A stretch of 64,000 nt of DNA from Gp13-AA77 sp035949375 (GTDB lineage: Bacteria > Acidobacteriota > Terriglobia > UBA7540), in the NCBI GenBank assembly GCA_035949375.1, contig DASZIG010000055.1:1-64000 (forward strand). The letters are read 5' to 3'. Within the stretch, counting starts at the first letter, position 1, and every line of letters starts with the position of its first letter. Below, piece after piece: positions 35,282-43,582 of the stretch. The translations under genes were made by a program, and so were the position numbers. Under the pieces are notes generated by a model, which saw nothing but the letters and a program-made list of their open reading frames with translations, searched no databases and was not told the origin of the DNA.

Positions 35282-35327
35282 AAAAAATGCCGCGGCGCCC
35301 GCGCATGGACTGCGACGAGCGCCGCCG
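35282..35327 (-). terminator. Terminator between the two pilin genes
   Basis: On the minus strand CGGCGCTCG pairs with CGGGCGCCG (one wobble, arms 35316-35324 and 35293-35301), followed by GGCATTTTTTA. It would limit read-through from the upstream pilin into the downstream pilin and ABC genes. Confidence 0.75.
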
Positions 35328-35359
35328 AAATTTAAGACTGCTGACGGAAAATACCAGAC

Positions 35360-35839
35360 TCATCCGCCGATGGGCGAGTCGGTAGCGGCCGCCTGCTGCG
35401 TCGAATTCTGCCGGATCACATTCGACTCGTCCGTGAAGTAGTAGTTCTGACCCGTCGTGCCCGGCGTCTCCGGATTGGCGTTAATCGTGTAGCTCGGCGT
35501 CGAACCGTTCACCGCTGACCCGGCGGCGAAAGTGAAAGTGTAACCGCTCTTGGTTCCGCCCGCCAGTACGCTGTCGACGAGGCCCGCCGCTGCAGAGGTT
35601 GAGCTACCGGACGAAGGCGGTCCGAGCTGCGCCAAGCTCGAGGTAAATCCCAGGTTGTAAGTGGTACTGTACGTCACCTCCGACGTATTGAGCGTACGCA
35701 GGGACGCCACGGCCGACGACTGGTTCGCTGCCATCTTCGATTTCAGCAGGTTCGGAATCGCAATCGCCGCGATAATCAGAATGATCGCCACCACGATCAG
35801 CAGCTCGATCAGAGAGAATCCCACATCTTTCTTTTTCAT
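35360..35839 (-). CDS. Type IV pilin-like protein with sigma-54-type promoter
   Basis: A 159-residue prepilin, starting MKKKDVGFSLIELLIVVAII with the same cleavage site and Glu+5, and an almost identical first 60 residues to the next pilin. The surface part differs (LGFTSSLAQLGPPSSGSSTS, NPETPGTTGQNYYFTD) but the last residues, RQNSTQQAAATDSPIGG, match the paralogue. ATG 35839 is chosen over the frame start at 35926 because of the basic leader and the GAGGAAG upstream. A sigma-54 promoter lies 54 bases upstream and the PilR-like activator gene is adjacent, so expression is probably under PilR/RpoN control. Confidence 0.9.
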   Translation of the reverse strand: MKKKDVGFSLIELLIVVAIILIIAAIAIPNLLKSKMAANQSSAVASLRTLNTSEVTYSTTYNLGFTSSLAQLGPPSSGSSTSAAAGLVDSVLAGGTKSGYTFTFAAGSAVNGSTPSYTINANPETPGTTGQNYYFTDESNVIRQNSTQQAAATDSPIGG

Positions 35840-35892
35840 GCTTGTCTTCCTCTTTCCCCCCGCATCATGGCGGGCTTTACGCGAGACTGAAG

Positions 35893-35908
35893 AGCATCCT
35901 GGCTGCCA
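35893..35908 (-). promoter_or_regulatory. Sigma-54-type -24/-12 promoter of the pilin gene
   Basis: On the minus strand TGGCAGCCAGGATGCT: invariant GG and GC separated by exactly 10 bases, with TGGCA at -24 and TGC at -12. It predicts a start about 43 bases before the pilin ATG. The adjacent gene encodes a GAFTGA-bearing sigma-54 activator. Confidence 0.7.
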
Positions 35909-36091
35909 CTCGGGAGTTGAAGGCAAGACTGAGGAAGTCGATCTAACATGCTCTCAACAATGGACTAACAGAGCCCGGCCGAGGCGGAGCGCAGGCCGTC
36001 GACGGAATTCCTTGCGTCTCTTGACCCTTTTTGTCGCTGTCCCGCTGACAGATTTTGACACTCGGCTCGGCCATGAGCGGGCCAGCCATTC

Positions 36092-37462
36092 TCATAGCCC
36101 GTATTTTCCGGCATAGTGCCGGAACGAGCGGTAGGACATATGGAGCAGTTCGGCCGCCCGCGTCCGCACGCCCCCGGCCACTCGCAGAGCTTCGGCCAGG
36201 TACCGCTTCTCCATGGCAGCGATCTCGCGCTCGAAGTCGATCCCCTCGGTGCCGATCCCGAGCGGCGCATCGAAGGGCAGGGACGCGGCGGACACCTCCA
36301 GCGGCAAATGGCTGGCGCGGATCATCCGCTCATCGGGCGCACTCACGGCCACAGCATGCTCGACCGCGTGTTCGAGCTGGCGGACGTTTCCCGGCCACGA
36401 GCAGGCCGCGAGCTTCGCCAGAGCCTCCGGATCAAAGTCGTGCAGGGGCTTGCCGATGCTCGCGGCGAAGCGTTCGAGGAAATGGCGCGCCAGAGGCTCG
36501 ATGTCTTCCCGGCGCTCACGCAGAGGCGGCACCTCGACGGTGACCACGCTCACCCTGTAGTAGAAGTCCTCGCGAAACTCGCCCTCCTCGACCATCTTCT
36601 TCAGATCGCGATTGGTGGTGGCGATCAGCCGCACGTCCACCGCCTGATCGCTGGTGCCGCCGAGCGGCCTCACCCGCCGTTCCTGGAGCACCCGCAGCAG
36701 CTTTACCTGCATGCTCAGGCTGGTCTCGCCGATCTCGTCGAGCAGCAGCGTGCCCCCGTGCGCCGCCTCGATGATGCCCTTCTTGCTGGCGTCCGCCCCC
36801 GTGAAAGCGCCCTTGTGGTAGCCGAAGAGCTCGCTTTCCAGGAGGGTTTCCGGAAAGGCCCCGCAGTTGACGGACACAAAAGGCTTCTCGCGGCGCGGGC
36901 TGGCCTCATGGATGGCGCGCGCCACCAACTCCTTGCCCACGCCGCTCTCGCCCAGAATCAGGACCGTGCTCGGGGCCGGCGCCACGTTGCGCACCACTTC
37001 CAGCACCGCCTCGATCTTCGGGCTGTGGCCCACGATATTGTCGCGCGAGAAGGCGCGAAGCAACTCGCTGCGCAGGCGCACGTTTTCCTCGCGCAGCGCC
37101 CGCTCGTCGACCGCGCGCTCGATCACGAGCTTCAGCTCGTCGATCAGCCGGTCGGTCTTCACCACATAACGGTCCGCGCCCAGGTTCAGGGCGTCAACCG
37201 CGCTGGAAACGGTGGGCACGGCGGTCATCAGCACGAAGGCCGCTGTATTGCGCGCGGAGCGGGCGTACTCGAGCAGCTCGACGCCCGTGGCCTCCGGCAT
37301 GCGAATGTCGCAGATGATCACGTCGTAGATCCGGCCGTCGATCTTGCGGCGAGCCTCCACGACGTTCGAGACGGTCTCCACCTGATGGCCCAATCGCCGG
37401 AATGCGATCTCGAGCAGCTGGCAGAGCGATTCTTCGTCGTCTATCACGAGCAAGCGCGCCAT
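36092..37462 (-). CDS. pilR: PilR-like NtrC-family sigma-54 response regulator
   Basis: A 456-residue three-domain activator. The receiver domain (1-115) has LLVIDDEES, phospho-acceptor Asp in IICDIRMPEATG and the switch regions MTAVPT and VVKTDR. The AAA+ domain has Walker A LGESGVGKE, the sigma-54 contact loop FGYHKGAFTGADA, Walker B LLLDEIGE and the arginine-finger region ATTNRDLKKM. The C-terminus is a Fis-type helix-turn-helix (RTRAAELLHMSYRSFRHYAG). It should bind upstream of sigma-54 promoters when phosphorylated. No sensor kinase is in the window. The pilin gene just downstream with a -24/-12 element is the obvious target. AAGGGCGG precedes ATG 37462. Confidence 0.9.
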   Translation of the reverse strand: MARLLVIDDEESLCQLLEIAFRRLGHQVETVSNVVEARRKIDGRIYDVIICDIRMPEATGVELLEYARSARNTAAFVLMTAVPTVSSAVDALNLGADRYVVKTDRLIDELKLVIERAVDERALREENVRLRSELLRAFSRDNIVGHSPKIEAVLEVVRNVAPAPSTVLILGESGVGKELVARAIHEASPRREKPFVSVNCGAFPETLLESELFGYHKGAFTGADASKKGIIEAAHGGTLLLDEIGETSLSMQVKLLRVLQERRVRPLGGTSDQAVDVRLIATTNRDLKKMVEEGEFREDFYYRVSVVTVEVPPLRERREDIEPLARHFLERFAASIGKPLHDFDPEALAKLAACSWPGNVRQLEHAVEHAVAVSAPDERMIRASHLPLEVSAASLPFDAPLGIGTEGIDFEREIAAMEKRYLAEALRVAGGVRTRAAELLHMSYRSFRHYAGKYGL

Positions 37463-37604
37463 GATCCCGCCCTTACCTGAATGGTAACATCAGAACGCTG
37501 GCAGAACTCGGGTTCTGCTGCACACTGCCCTTCCAGCTGAGACGTCAGACGTCCCCGGGGTCGATGGACCTACTCGTTAGGTTCGATTCTGCCGGCGCTG
37601 GCCC

Positions 37605-37787
37605 CTAGGCGGGAGGTTCCACTTTCTTGTTCTCGTTCAGATCGAAAATGTGCCAGCCGGCGCCTTCGCGCTCGATCAGAACTTTCAATTTTTCCTGCGC
37701 TTCATCCAGGCTGGACGTGGGTTGGACTGCGTTCGGAGTGCCGTCAGGCAGCACGTGGATCAGCACGTAGCGGTATTTTTCGAGCAT
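37605..37787 (-). CDS. Small conserved-looking protein (60 aa), function unknown
   Basis: A 60-residue soluble protein, MLEKYRYVLIHVLPDGTPNA then TSSLDEAQEKLKVLIEREG and GWHIFDLNENKKVEP. Pattern strand-helix-strand, ending acidic. GAGGTG lies about 8 bases before ATG 37787, and composition looks coding. I do not recognise a named family. Between its stop and the PilR-like gene is a perfect GCAGAAC/GTTCTGC hairpin (37501-37518). Its transcription direction is the same as pilR. Confidence 0.6.
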   Translation of the reverse strand: MLEKYRYVLIHVLPDGTPNAVQPTSSLDEAQEKLKVLIEREGAGWHIFDLNENKKVEPPA

Positions 37788-37975
37788 GGGGCGTCACCTC
37801 GCACATAACCCCTTCCAAAACTTGTGTTGTCGCAATCTGGCAGCCGTTCGGAATATCGGCCAAAGAATCAGCGACTTCGCCCCCAGGCGCCACACTTCTG
37901 TCCAGGGTCGCGCCGCGACAGGGGTTAGATTTTTCTAAGGGGAAGCCCGCGAAAGGGTGCAGGGACACGCCTTAC
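37788..37975. other. Divergent intergenic region
   Basis: Between the 60-residue gene (minus) and the riboswitch-like leader of the alpha-glucuronidase gene (plus). A frame of 74 codons on the minus strand crosses it but overlaps the small gene out of frame and is not called. Confidence 0.4.
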
Positions 37976-38047
37976 AGCAAGGGCTCTGCAATTTCGATAA
38001 CGGCAGGGCGTCAAAGCCGCACAAGCTAAGATAGCCGGGACTTGCCG
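37976..38047 (+). promoter_or_regulatory. Candidate c-di-GMP-I (GEMM)-like riboswitch
   Basis: The sequence follows the order of conserved blocks of the c-di-GMP-I riboswitch: GCAA (37988), GATAACGGCAGG (hairpin P1b with its 3' side), GCGTCAAAGCC (compare GACGCAAAGCC), then AAGATAGCCGGG and TTGCCGAA at the 3' end. GCAAG (37977-37981) can pair with CTTGC (38041-38045) to close the element. It differs from consensus in the GACGCAAAGCC box, so it could be a decayed copy. It lies on the same strand just before the glucuronidase gene. Confidence 0.45.
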
Positions 38048-38200
38048 AAACGGACTGTCATGGATAATCTCGTCATCGTCACCGAGAAACCACAGTTTGT
38101 GGCGAAAAACTCATTCACGGTAGCGCAGGGATCGCCCGAAACAGTCCGTAGCGAACAGGCCCGGGCTGTCACGGAAGAACAAGATTGCATCAGAGGTTGC

Positions 38201-40831
38201 GTGCACCTGAAGATCCGTGTCCGGGGGACCCTGCTCCGCGGTCGTCGCTCACCGCGAGCGTTGCGGCTCGTCATCGTGCTCTGGACTCTCGCGGCGACGC
38301 TCGGGCTAGTCGTCGGACTCACACCCGCATGGGCCGAAACCGGGGAGGCGGCCTGGCTGCGCTACCAACCGATCCAAGATCCTGCCGTCCGCCGGCGTTA
38401 CGATTCGATGCCCTCCGCGGTCGTGACCCTCGGGGATTCGGAAGTCCTGCGGTCTGCCCGGCTGGAGCTCGTGCGCGGGGTCGGCGGAATGCTGGGACGT
38501 AGGCTCTCTGCAGAGCCTAATCATACAGGGCCTAATCTTACAGAGCCCCAGCCGCCGGGCGGCTTGATCCTCCTCGGCACCTTGGTCCAACTGCGCGGCG
38601 CCCTGCCCAGCCTCAGGGCATCCGGCCTGGGTCTTCCTTCGAGCCTTCCCGAGGACGCCTACTGGTTGACGACGACGGAGGTTCGGGGCTCGCGGCTCGT
38701 CGTGATCGCCGGGTCCAATGAGCGCGGGGTGCTGTACGGCGTCTTCGGGCTGCTGCGGAAAATCAGCCTCAATCAGCCGCTGGTCGATGAGGCACAAGCT
38801 CCCTACGCATCCATACGGTGGGTGAACGACTGGGACAACCTCGACGGGAGCATCGAGCGCGGCTATGGCGGCAGGTCGATTTTCTTCGAGAACGGCCACG
38901 TGGCCGGCGACCTCGCCCGGGCGGGCGAGTATGCCCGCCTGCTGGCCTCGGTGGGCGTCAACGGCTGCGCGGTGAACAACGTCAACGCCGACCGGCGGCT
39001 GATCGCCCCGGGATTTCTGCCGGAACTCGGGCGCCTGGCGGAGGCGTTCCGGCCCTGGGGTGTGCGCCTCGCGGTCTCCGTCGATTTCAGCAGTCCGCAG
39101 ACGCTCGGCGGCCTCGGCACCTTTGACCCGCTCGATCCCCGGGCGGCCGCCTGGTGGAAAGAGACGTTCGACCGCCTTTATGCGGCCGTCCCCGACCTCG
39201 GCGGCGTGGTGTTGAAGGCGGACTCCGAGGGCAGGCTGGGCCCGTCAGCTTACGGGCGCACGCCGGCGGACGCCGCCAACGTCATCGCGCGCGCCCTCGG
39301 TCCGCACGGCGGACTCGTCTTCTACCGCGCCTTCGTTTACAACCATCACCTCGATTGGCGCGATCCGAAGAACGATCGCGCGCGGGCGGCTTACGACATC
39401 TTTCATCCGCTCGACGGTCGCTTTGAACCGAACGTTGTCGTCCAAATCAAAAACGGCCCCATCGATTTCCAGGTGCGGGAGCCGGCGTCGCCCCTGCTCG
39501 GCGGCCTCAAGCGCAGCAACGAGGCCCTCGAGCTGCAGATCACCCAGGAGTACACCGGCCAGCAACGGCACCTCTGCTTTCTCGCCCCCATGTGGAAAGA
39601 AACGCTCGATTTCGACCTGCAGGCGCGCGGGCCGGGCACGCCCGTCAAGGCTCTGGCCGCCGGAAAGATCTTCGACCGGCCGGTGGGCGGATTCGTGGGC
39701 GTAGCCAACGTGGGCCGCGAACCGACCTGGCTCGGCAGCCACTTGGCGATGGCAAATCTCTACGCCTTCGGGCGCCTGGCGTGGAATCCGGACCTCGGCG
39801 CCCGCGCCATAGCCGAAGAATGGACGCGCCAGACGTTCGGCAATGATCCGCAGGTGGTCCCGGTCGTTACCGGTATGGAGGTTAGTTCCTGGCAAATCTA
39901 CGAGAACTATACCGGACCGCTCGGCATCGGCACGCTCACCGACATCCTGGGCAGCCACTACGGCCCCGGCATCGAATCCGCCGAGCGCAACGGCTGGGGC
40001 CAGTGGATTCGCGCCGATCGGGACGGCCTCGGCATGGACCGCACCGAGGCTACGGGGACCGGCTACATCGGGCAGTACGCCCCGGGGGTGGCCCGCCTCT
40101 ACGAATCGCTCGCCAACTGCCCGGATGCGCTCCTGCTGTTCATGCACCACGTTCCTTACAGCTACCGACTGCACGCCGGCCCCACCGTGATCCAATACAT
40201 CTACGACTCACACTACGCCGGCGCCGAACAGGCGGCAGACCTTGTGACCCGCTGGCGCGCGCTCCATGGCCGCATCGACGACGAGCGCTACCGGGAGGTT
40301 CTGGCGCGCCTCACCTACCAGTCCGGGCACGCCATCGTCTGGCGCGACGCGGTGTGCAATTGGTTTCTGCGGGAGTCCGGTGTTCCGGACTCCACCGGCC
40401 GCGCCGGGCGCTTTCCCGGCCGCTTCGAGGCCGAAGACATGACGCTCACCGGTTACCAGGTGGCGGATGTCACGCCGTGGGAGACCGCCTCCGGCGGCAA
40501 AGCGGTCACTTGTGCGCGCGCCGACGGCTGCTCGGCAGCCTTCCGCTACAGAGGTCCGGCCGGGAACTACAACATGAGCGTCGGGTACTTCGACCAGAAT
40601 AACGGTGCGTCAAGGTTTGAATTGTGGATTGGGGGCCGGCCCACCGATCGATGGACGGCGGACGACACCCTGCCCGCCTCCACCATGAACGGAAGCTCGG
40701 CAACGCGCCATACGGTGACGGGGCTCGCTCTGCGGCCGGGGGATGAAATCCGCGTGGAGGGTGTGCCGGACGCCGCCGAGCCGGCGCCCCTCGACTATGT
40801 GGAACTGCGTCCGAGCGCCGGCCCGAGTTGA
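38201..40831 (+). CDS. aguA: GH67 alpha-glucuronidase with C-terminal CBM-like domain
   Basis: An 876-residue exported enzyme that removes 4-O-methyl-glucuronic acid from xylo-oligosaccharides in hemicellulose breakdown. Residues about 10-45 are a signal peptide (LVIVLWTLAATLGLVVGLTPAWA). The GH67 barrel has WVNDWDNLDGSIERGYGG, the catalytic-region VLKADSEGRLGPSAYGRTPA, VVQIKNGPIDFQVREP and LQITQEYTGQQRHLCFLAPM, so the three expected acidic residues (SEG, PID, QEY) are in place. The last 130 residues (FEAEDMTLTGYQVADVTPWE on) are a CBM35/CBM6-like beta sandwich. The frame is open from 38042, and ATG 38060 is possible, but these lie in or next to the riboswitch-like leader; GTG 38201 has AGAGG upstream and gives a normal signal peptide. 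Confidence 0.9.
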   Translation: MHLKIRVRGTLLRGRRSPRALRLVIVLWTLAATLGLVVGLTPAWAETGEAAWLRYQPIQDPAVRRRYDSMPSAVVTLGDSEVLRSARLELVRGVGGMLGRRLSAEPNHTGPNLTEPQPPGGLILLGTLVQLRGALPSLRASGLGLPSSLPEDAYWLTTTEVRGSRLVVIAGSNERGVLYGVFGLLRKISLNQPLVDEAQAPYASIRWVNDWDNLDGSIERGYGGRSIFFENGHVAGDLARAGEYARLLASVGVNGCAVNNVNADRRLIAPGFLPELGRLAEAFRPWGVRLAVSVDFSSPQTLGGLGTFDPLDPRAAAWWKETFDRLYAAVPDLGGVVLKADSEGRLGPSAYGRTPADAANVIARALGPHGGLVFYRAFVYNHHLDWRDPKNDRARAAYDIFHPLDGRFEPNVVVQIKNGPIDFQVREPASPLLGGLKRSNEALELQITQEYTGQQRHLCFLAPMWKETLDFDLQARGPGTPVKALAAGKIFDRPVGGFVGVANVGREPTWLGSHLAMANLYAFGRLAWNPDLGARAIAEEWTRQTFGNDPQVVPVVTGMEVSSWQIYENYTGPLGIGTLTDILGSHYGPGIESAERNGWGQWIRADRDGLGMDRTEATGTGYIGQYAPGVARLYESLANCPDALLLFMHHVPYSYRLHAGPTVIQYIYDSHYAGAEQAADLVTRWRALHGRIDDERYREVLARLTYQSGHAIVWRDAVCNWFLRESGVPDSTGRAGRFPGRFEAEDMTLTGYQVADVTPWETASGGKAVTCARADGCSAAFRYRGPAGNYNMSVGYFDQNNGASRFELWIGGRPTDRWTADDTLPASTMNGSSATRHTVTGLALRPGDEIRVEGVPDAAEPAPLDYVELRPSAGPS

Positions 40832-40879
40832 ACCGGCCCCGATTCCGCATCGCGCCGTGAGTGCTATTCTGAGCTTGAG

Positions 40880-43360
40880 ATGAGCCGCCCGAGTTCAAAC
40901 AACCCGATGCCCGACCACGGCTTCCTTCCTAGGGCAGCTGAGTTCAGCTCCCCTCCCGGAGCACGCACCGGTAGCTCCCCTCCTGGCTCAGGAGGGGCTG
41001 GGGGTGGTCGTCGAGCCTTCACTTCCTCGCAGTTCGCGCGGGCGACGATCCTTCCGGCGGTCGCCTGGTTTGTCTGGACCCTGGTTGCCCCGGCCCAAAG
41101 GGCCCCGCAGGCTTCCAAAGCGGCGTCCGACGGAGACGCGGCGGCCAAGCTCGCGCAAAACAACGCCGCAGTGTCGCTCGCGCGGCAGGCCAACCAGCTC
41201 GCGCGCGCCGAGCGCCTGGGCGAAGCCGCGGACCTCTACCACAAGGCGCTCGGGCTCAAACCGGACGATGCCAACATTCACTATAGTCTGGCCAACGTCG
41301 ACGCCGGATTGAACCGGATGGACGAAGCCCTCAGCGAATATCACGAAGCTCTGCGCCTCAATCCGAATCTGGCGGGGGCGCACGCGGCTCTCGGCGCCTT
41401 GCTCGAGTCGGAGGGCCGCATGCCGGAGGCCATTGAAGAGTTTCGCGCCGAGGTGAAGCTGCTTCCGGCGAACGCCGTGGCGCACGAAAAACTCGCCGAG
41501 GCCCTGGCGCTCAATCGTGAGCCCGCGCAGGCCGAATTCCAGGAGGCGTTGCGCCTTCAGCCTGACAATCCTTCGCTGCGCGCCGCATTCGCCTCCGCAC
41601 TCGAGCAGTCCGGCGACACCGCGGGCGCGATCGAACTCTGGCGCGCGGCCCTGGCGCGCGACCCGCAGGACGCCAATTACCACGCCGGCCTGGCGCTGGC
41701 CCTGACGGAGAGCGAAGGGCAGCAGGCGGAGGCGCTCGCGGAGTATCGCGCGGCGGTGCGGCTGCGGCCGAGCGATCCCGAATTCCACCTGAGCCTCGCC
41801 AATGCCCTGCTGGCCCAAGGCGACGCCATTCACGCCATCGAGGAGTACCGGCAGGCGGTGGTCCTGCGTCCCGAGCAGGTCGACTATCGATATAGCCTCG
41901 CCCTGGCCCTGCGCAAGGCCGGCGATTACGGGAGCGCCATCCAGGAGCTGCGGCGGCTTCTGCGCGAGCGGCCGGGCGACGCGGGAGCCCGCGCCGAGCT
42001 CGCCGCCACCTACCTCGACTCGAGCAACGACCCGGCCGCCGTCTCGGAGTATCGCGAAGCCCTGCGGCTGCGCCCGAACGACCCGGCGCTGCATGAGGCC
42101 CTCGGCCTCGTGCTCCGCAAGATGGGCGACTTGATGGGCGCAGTCCCGGAGCTGCGCAAAGCGGCGGAGCTCGCCCCCGATTCCTCGGACGATCATCGCA
42201 ACCTGGCCGAGGCGCTCGGCGCGGGCGGCGATCTCGCAGGCTTCATCGCCGAGTACCAGGAGGAGGTCAAGCTCAAGCCGCTCGATGCCGACGCGCATCT
42301 GAGCCTGGCCAACGCTTTCGCCTCCGCCGGGCAGACGGACCGCGCCATCCTCGAGTATCAGCAGACCCTGAAGCTGCGCCCGGCGGGTCCGGAGACCCAC
42401 TTCCGGCTGAGTCAGGCCCTGCTGCGGGCGGGACGCGACAACGAAGCGCTCGACGAACTGCAGGAGGCCGTGCAGGAGCGGCCCGACACGCCCGAGATGG
42501 TGGCGGCGCTCGCCGACGTGCTGGCCGCGCGGCACGACTGGCCGGGAGCCGTCGGCGCTTATCGCGACGCGCTCAAGCTGCGTCCGGACGACGCCGGGCT
42601 GCACGAGCACCTGGCGGCGGCGCTCAAGGAGAGCGGCGACCTGGAAGGGTCTGAAACCGAACTGCGCGCGGCCGGCCAACTCGCCTCGGGCGACCCCGCC
42701 TATCAGCTTCAGCTTGGCCACACCCTGGCGGCGCGGGGTGACTTCAAGGGCGCAGTTGCGGCCTATCGGGCTGCGCTCGCGCTGCGTCCGGGCGATCCGG
42801 AAGCGACGATCGGTCTCGGCTCCAGCCTGCTCGCCGCCGGGGACCCCGCCGGGGCCGCCACCGCCCTGCGTGAAGCTCTGGCGCGCCAGCCGCAGTCGGC
42901 GGATACGCACGCGTCCCTGGCGCTGGCGCTGCTGCAGCTCAAGGACACGCAAGGCGCGCTGGCCGAAGGCCAGGCGGCGGTCAAGCTGGCCCCCTTCAGC
43001 CCGCACAGCAACTACGCGCTGGGCGCGGCTATGGTGGCGGCGGGCACCCTGCCCGAAGCCGTCTTCCACTTTCAGGAGGCGCTGCGAGGCAAGTCCGATT
43101 ATACGGAGGCGCACCTGGCGCTCGCACAGGCTTTCGCGCGCGAGCACGACGTTCCCAATGAAATCACGAGCTACCGCGACTATCTCCGGCTGCAGCCGAA
43201 CGACGCCGACGCGCACCTGGCGCTGGCCATGGCGCTAGGCCAGACGGACGACGTGAACGGCGCCGCCGTGGAGTGCGACCGGGCCGTGGCCTTGCGGCCA
43301 GACTGGCCGCAGGCGCAACAGGCTTGCGCCCGCGTCAAGAGCGCTGCCGGCAAGAAGTGA
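40880..43360 (+). CDS. Large exported TPR protein, about 21 repeats
   Basis: An 826-residue protein. After an odd N-terminus of about 50 residues and a hydrophobic segment (ATILPAVAWFVWTLVAPAQ), the rest is an almost unbroken array of some 21 TPRs of 34 residues, such as EYHEALRLNPNLAGAHAALG, EYRAAVRLRPSDPEFHLSLA and EYQQTLKLRPAGPETHFRLS. This would form a superhelix of more than two turns for binding proteins outside the inner membrane. The N-terminus is encoded partly by a dispersed palindromic repeat (40975-41010), which may have entered or extended the gene; no in-frame start exists after it. ATG 40880 has only a weak ribosome site. It follows the glucuronidase by 48 bases. Not known to be catalytic. 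Confidence 0.82.
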   Translation: MSRPSSNNPMPDHGFLPRAAEFSSPPGARTGSSPPGSGGAGGGRRAFTSSQFARATILPAVAWFVWTLVAPAQRAPQASKAASDGDAAAKLAQNNAAVSLARQANQLARAERLGEAADLYHKALGLKPDDANIHYSLANVDAGLNRMDEALSEYHEALRLNPNLAGAHAALGALLESEGRMPEAIEEFRAEVKLLPANAVAHEKLAEALALNREPAQAEFQEALRLQPDNPSLRAAFASALEQSGDTAGAIELWRAALARDPQDANYHAGLALALTESEGQQAEALAEYRAAVRLRPSDPEFHLSLANALLAQGDAIHAIEEYRQAVVLRPEQVDYRYSLALALRKAGDYGSAIQELRRLLRERPGDAGARAELAATYLDSSNDPAAVSEYREALRLRPNDPALHEALGLVLRKMGDLMGAVPELRKAAELAPDSSDDHRNLAEALGAGGDLAGFIAEYQEEVKLKPLDADAHLSLANAFASAGQTDRAILEYQQTLKLRPAGPETHFRLSQALLRAGRDNEALDELQEAVQERPDTPEMVAALADVLAARHDWPGAVGAYRDALKLRPDDAGLHEHLAAALKESGDLEGSETELRAAGQLASGDPAYQLQLGHTLAARGDFKGAVAAYRAALALRPGDPEATIGLGSSLLAAGDPAGAATALREALARQPQSADTHASLALALLQLKDTQGALAEGQAAVKLAPFSPHSNYALGAAMVAAGTLPEAVFHFQEALRGKSDYTEAHLALAQAFAREHDVPNEITSYRDYLRLQPNDADAHLALAMALGQTDDVNGAAVECDRAVALRPDWPQAQQACARVKSAAGKK
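40975..41010. repeat. Dispersed palindromic repeat inside the TPR gene start
   Basis: Perfect inverted repeat CCCCTCCTG-GCT-CAGGAGGGG (40977-40997) followed by CTGGGGGTGGTCG. A partial copy (GCTCCCCTCCCGGAGC) lies at 40947-40962. The unit resembles a REP-like repeat I remember from several soil bacterial genomes, normally found between genes. Confidence 0.65.
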
Positions 43361-43403
43361 GGATCGTACAGGCTTGGAGTCCGTTGAAGAACCTGCCCAG
43401 ACT

Positions 43404-43486
43404 GTCATTCCGAGGAGCCGCAGGCGACGAGGAATCTCGCATCTCGTCTATTTCAGAGCGAGATTCGTCGCTTTGCTCGGAACGAC
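43404..43486. repeat. Dispersed imperfect inverted repeat
   Basis: Left arm 43404-43440 begins GTCATTCCGAG and ends GACGAGGAATCTCGC; right arm 43458-43486 is its near reverse complement (GCGAGATTCGTCGC ... CTCGGAACGAC). It fills most of the gap between two convergent genes and could act as a bidirectional terminator. The GTCATTCCGAG...GAATCTCGC unit is a dispersed repeat type familiar from acidobacterial genomes. Confidence 0.7.
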
Positions 43487-43582
43487 ACGGTTTCACGTTT
43501 TCCAACAACTTGTTGGTACCGGTAGTCCGCAGCGGACTACCTTCGCACTGTCAGGAAGCCGGACGGGAGGGCCGGGACGCCT

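Noticed and set aside
36116..37480. 454-codon plus-strand frame opposite the PilR-like gene
   Set aside because: Shadow of a high-GC gene with all PilR motifs on the minus strand.
37744..37968. 74-codon minus-strand frame upstream of the 60-residue gene
   Set aside because: It overlaps the small gene out of frame, and the small gene has the better ribosome site.
38042..38200. N-terminal extension of the alpha-glucuronidase from TTG 38042 or ATG 38060
   Set aside because: Would place 50 residues before the signal peptide and overlap or abut the riboswitch-like leader; GTG 38201 fits better, though this is not proven.
40988..43216. 742-codon minus-strand frame opposite the TPR gene
   Set aside because: Antisense of regular TPR codons; the plus-strand product has clear repeats and an exported layout.
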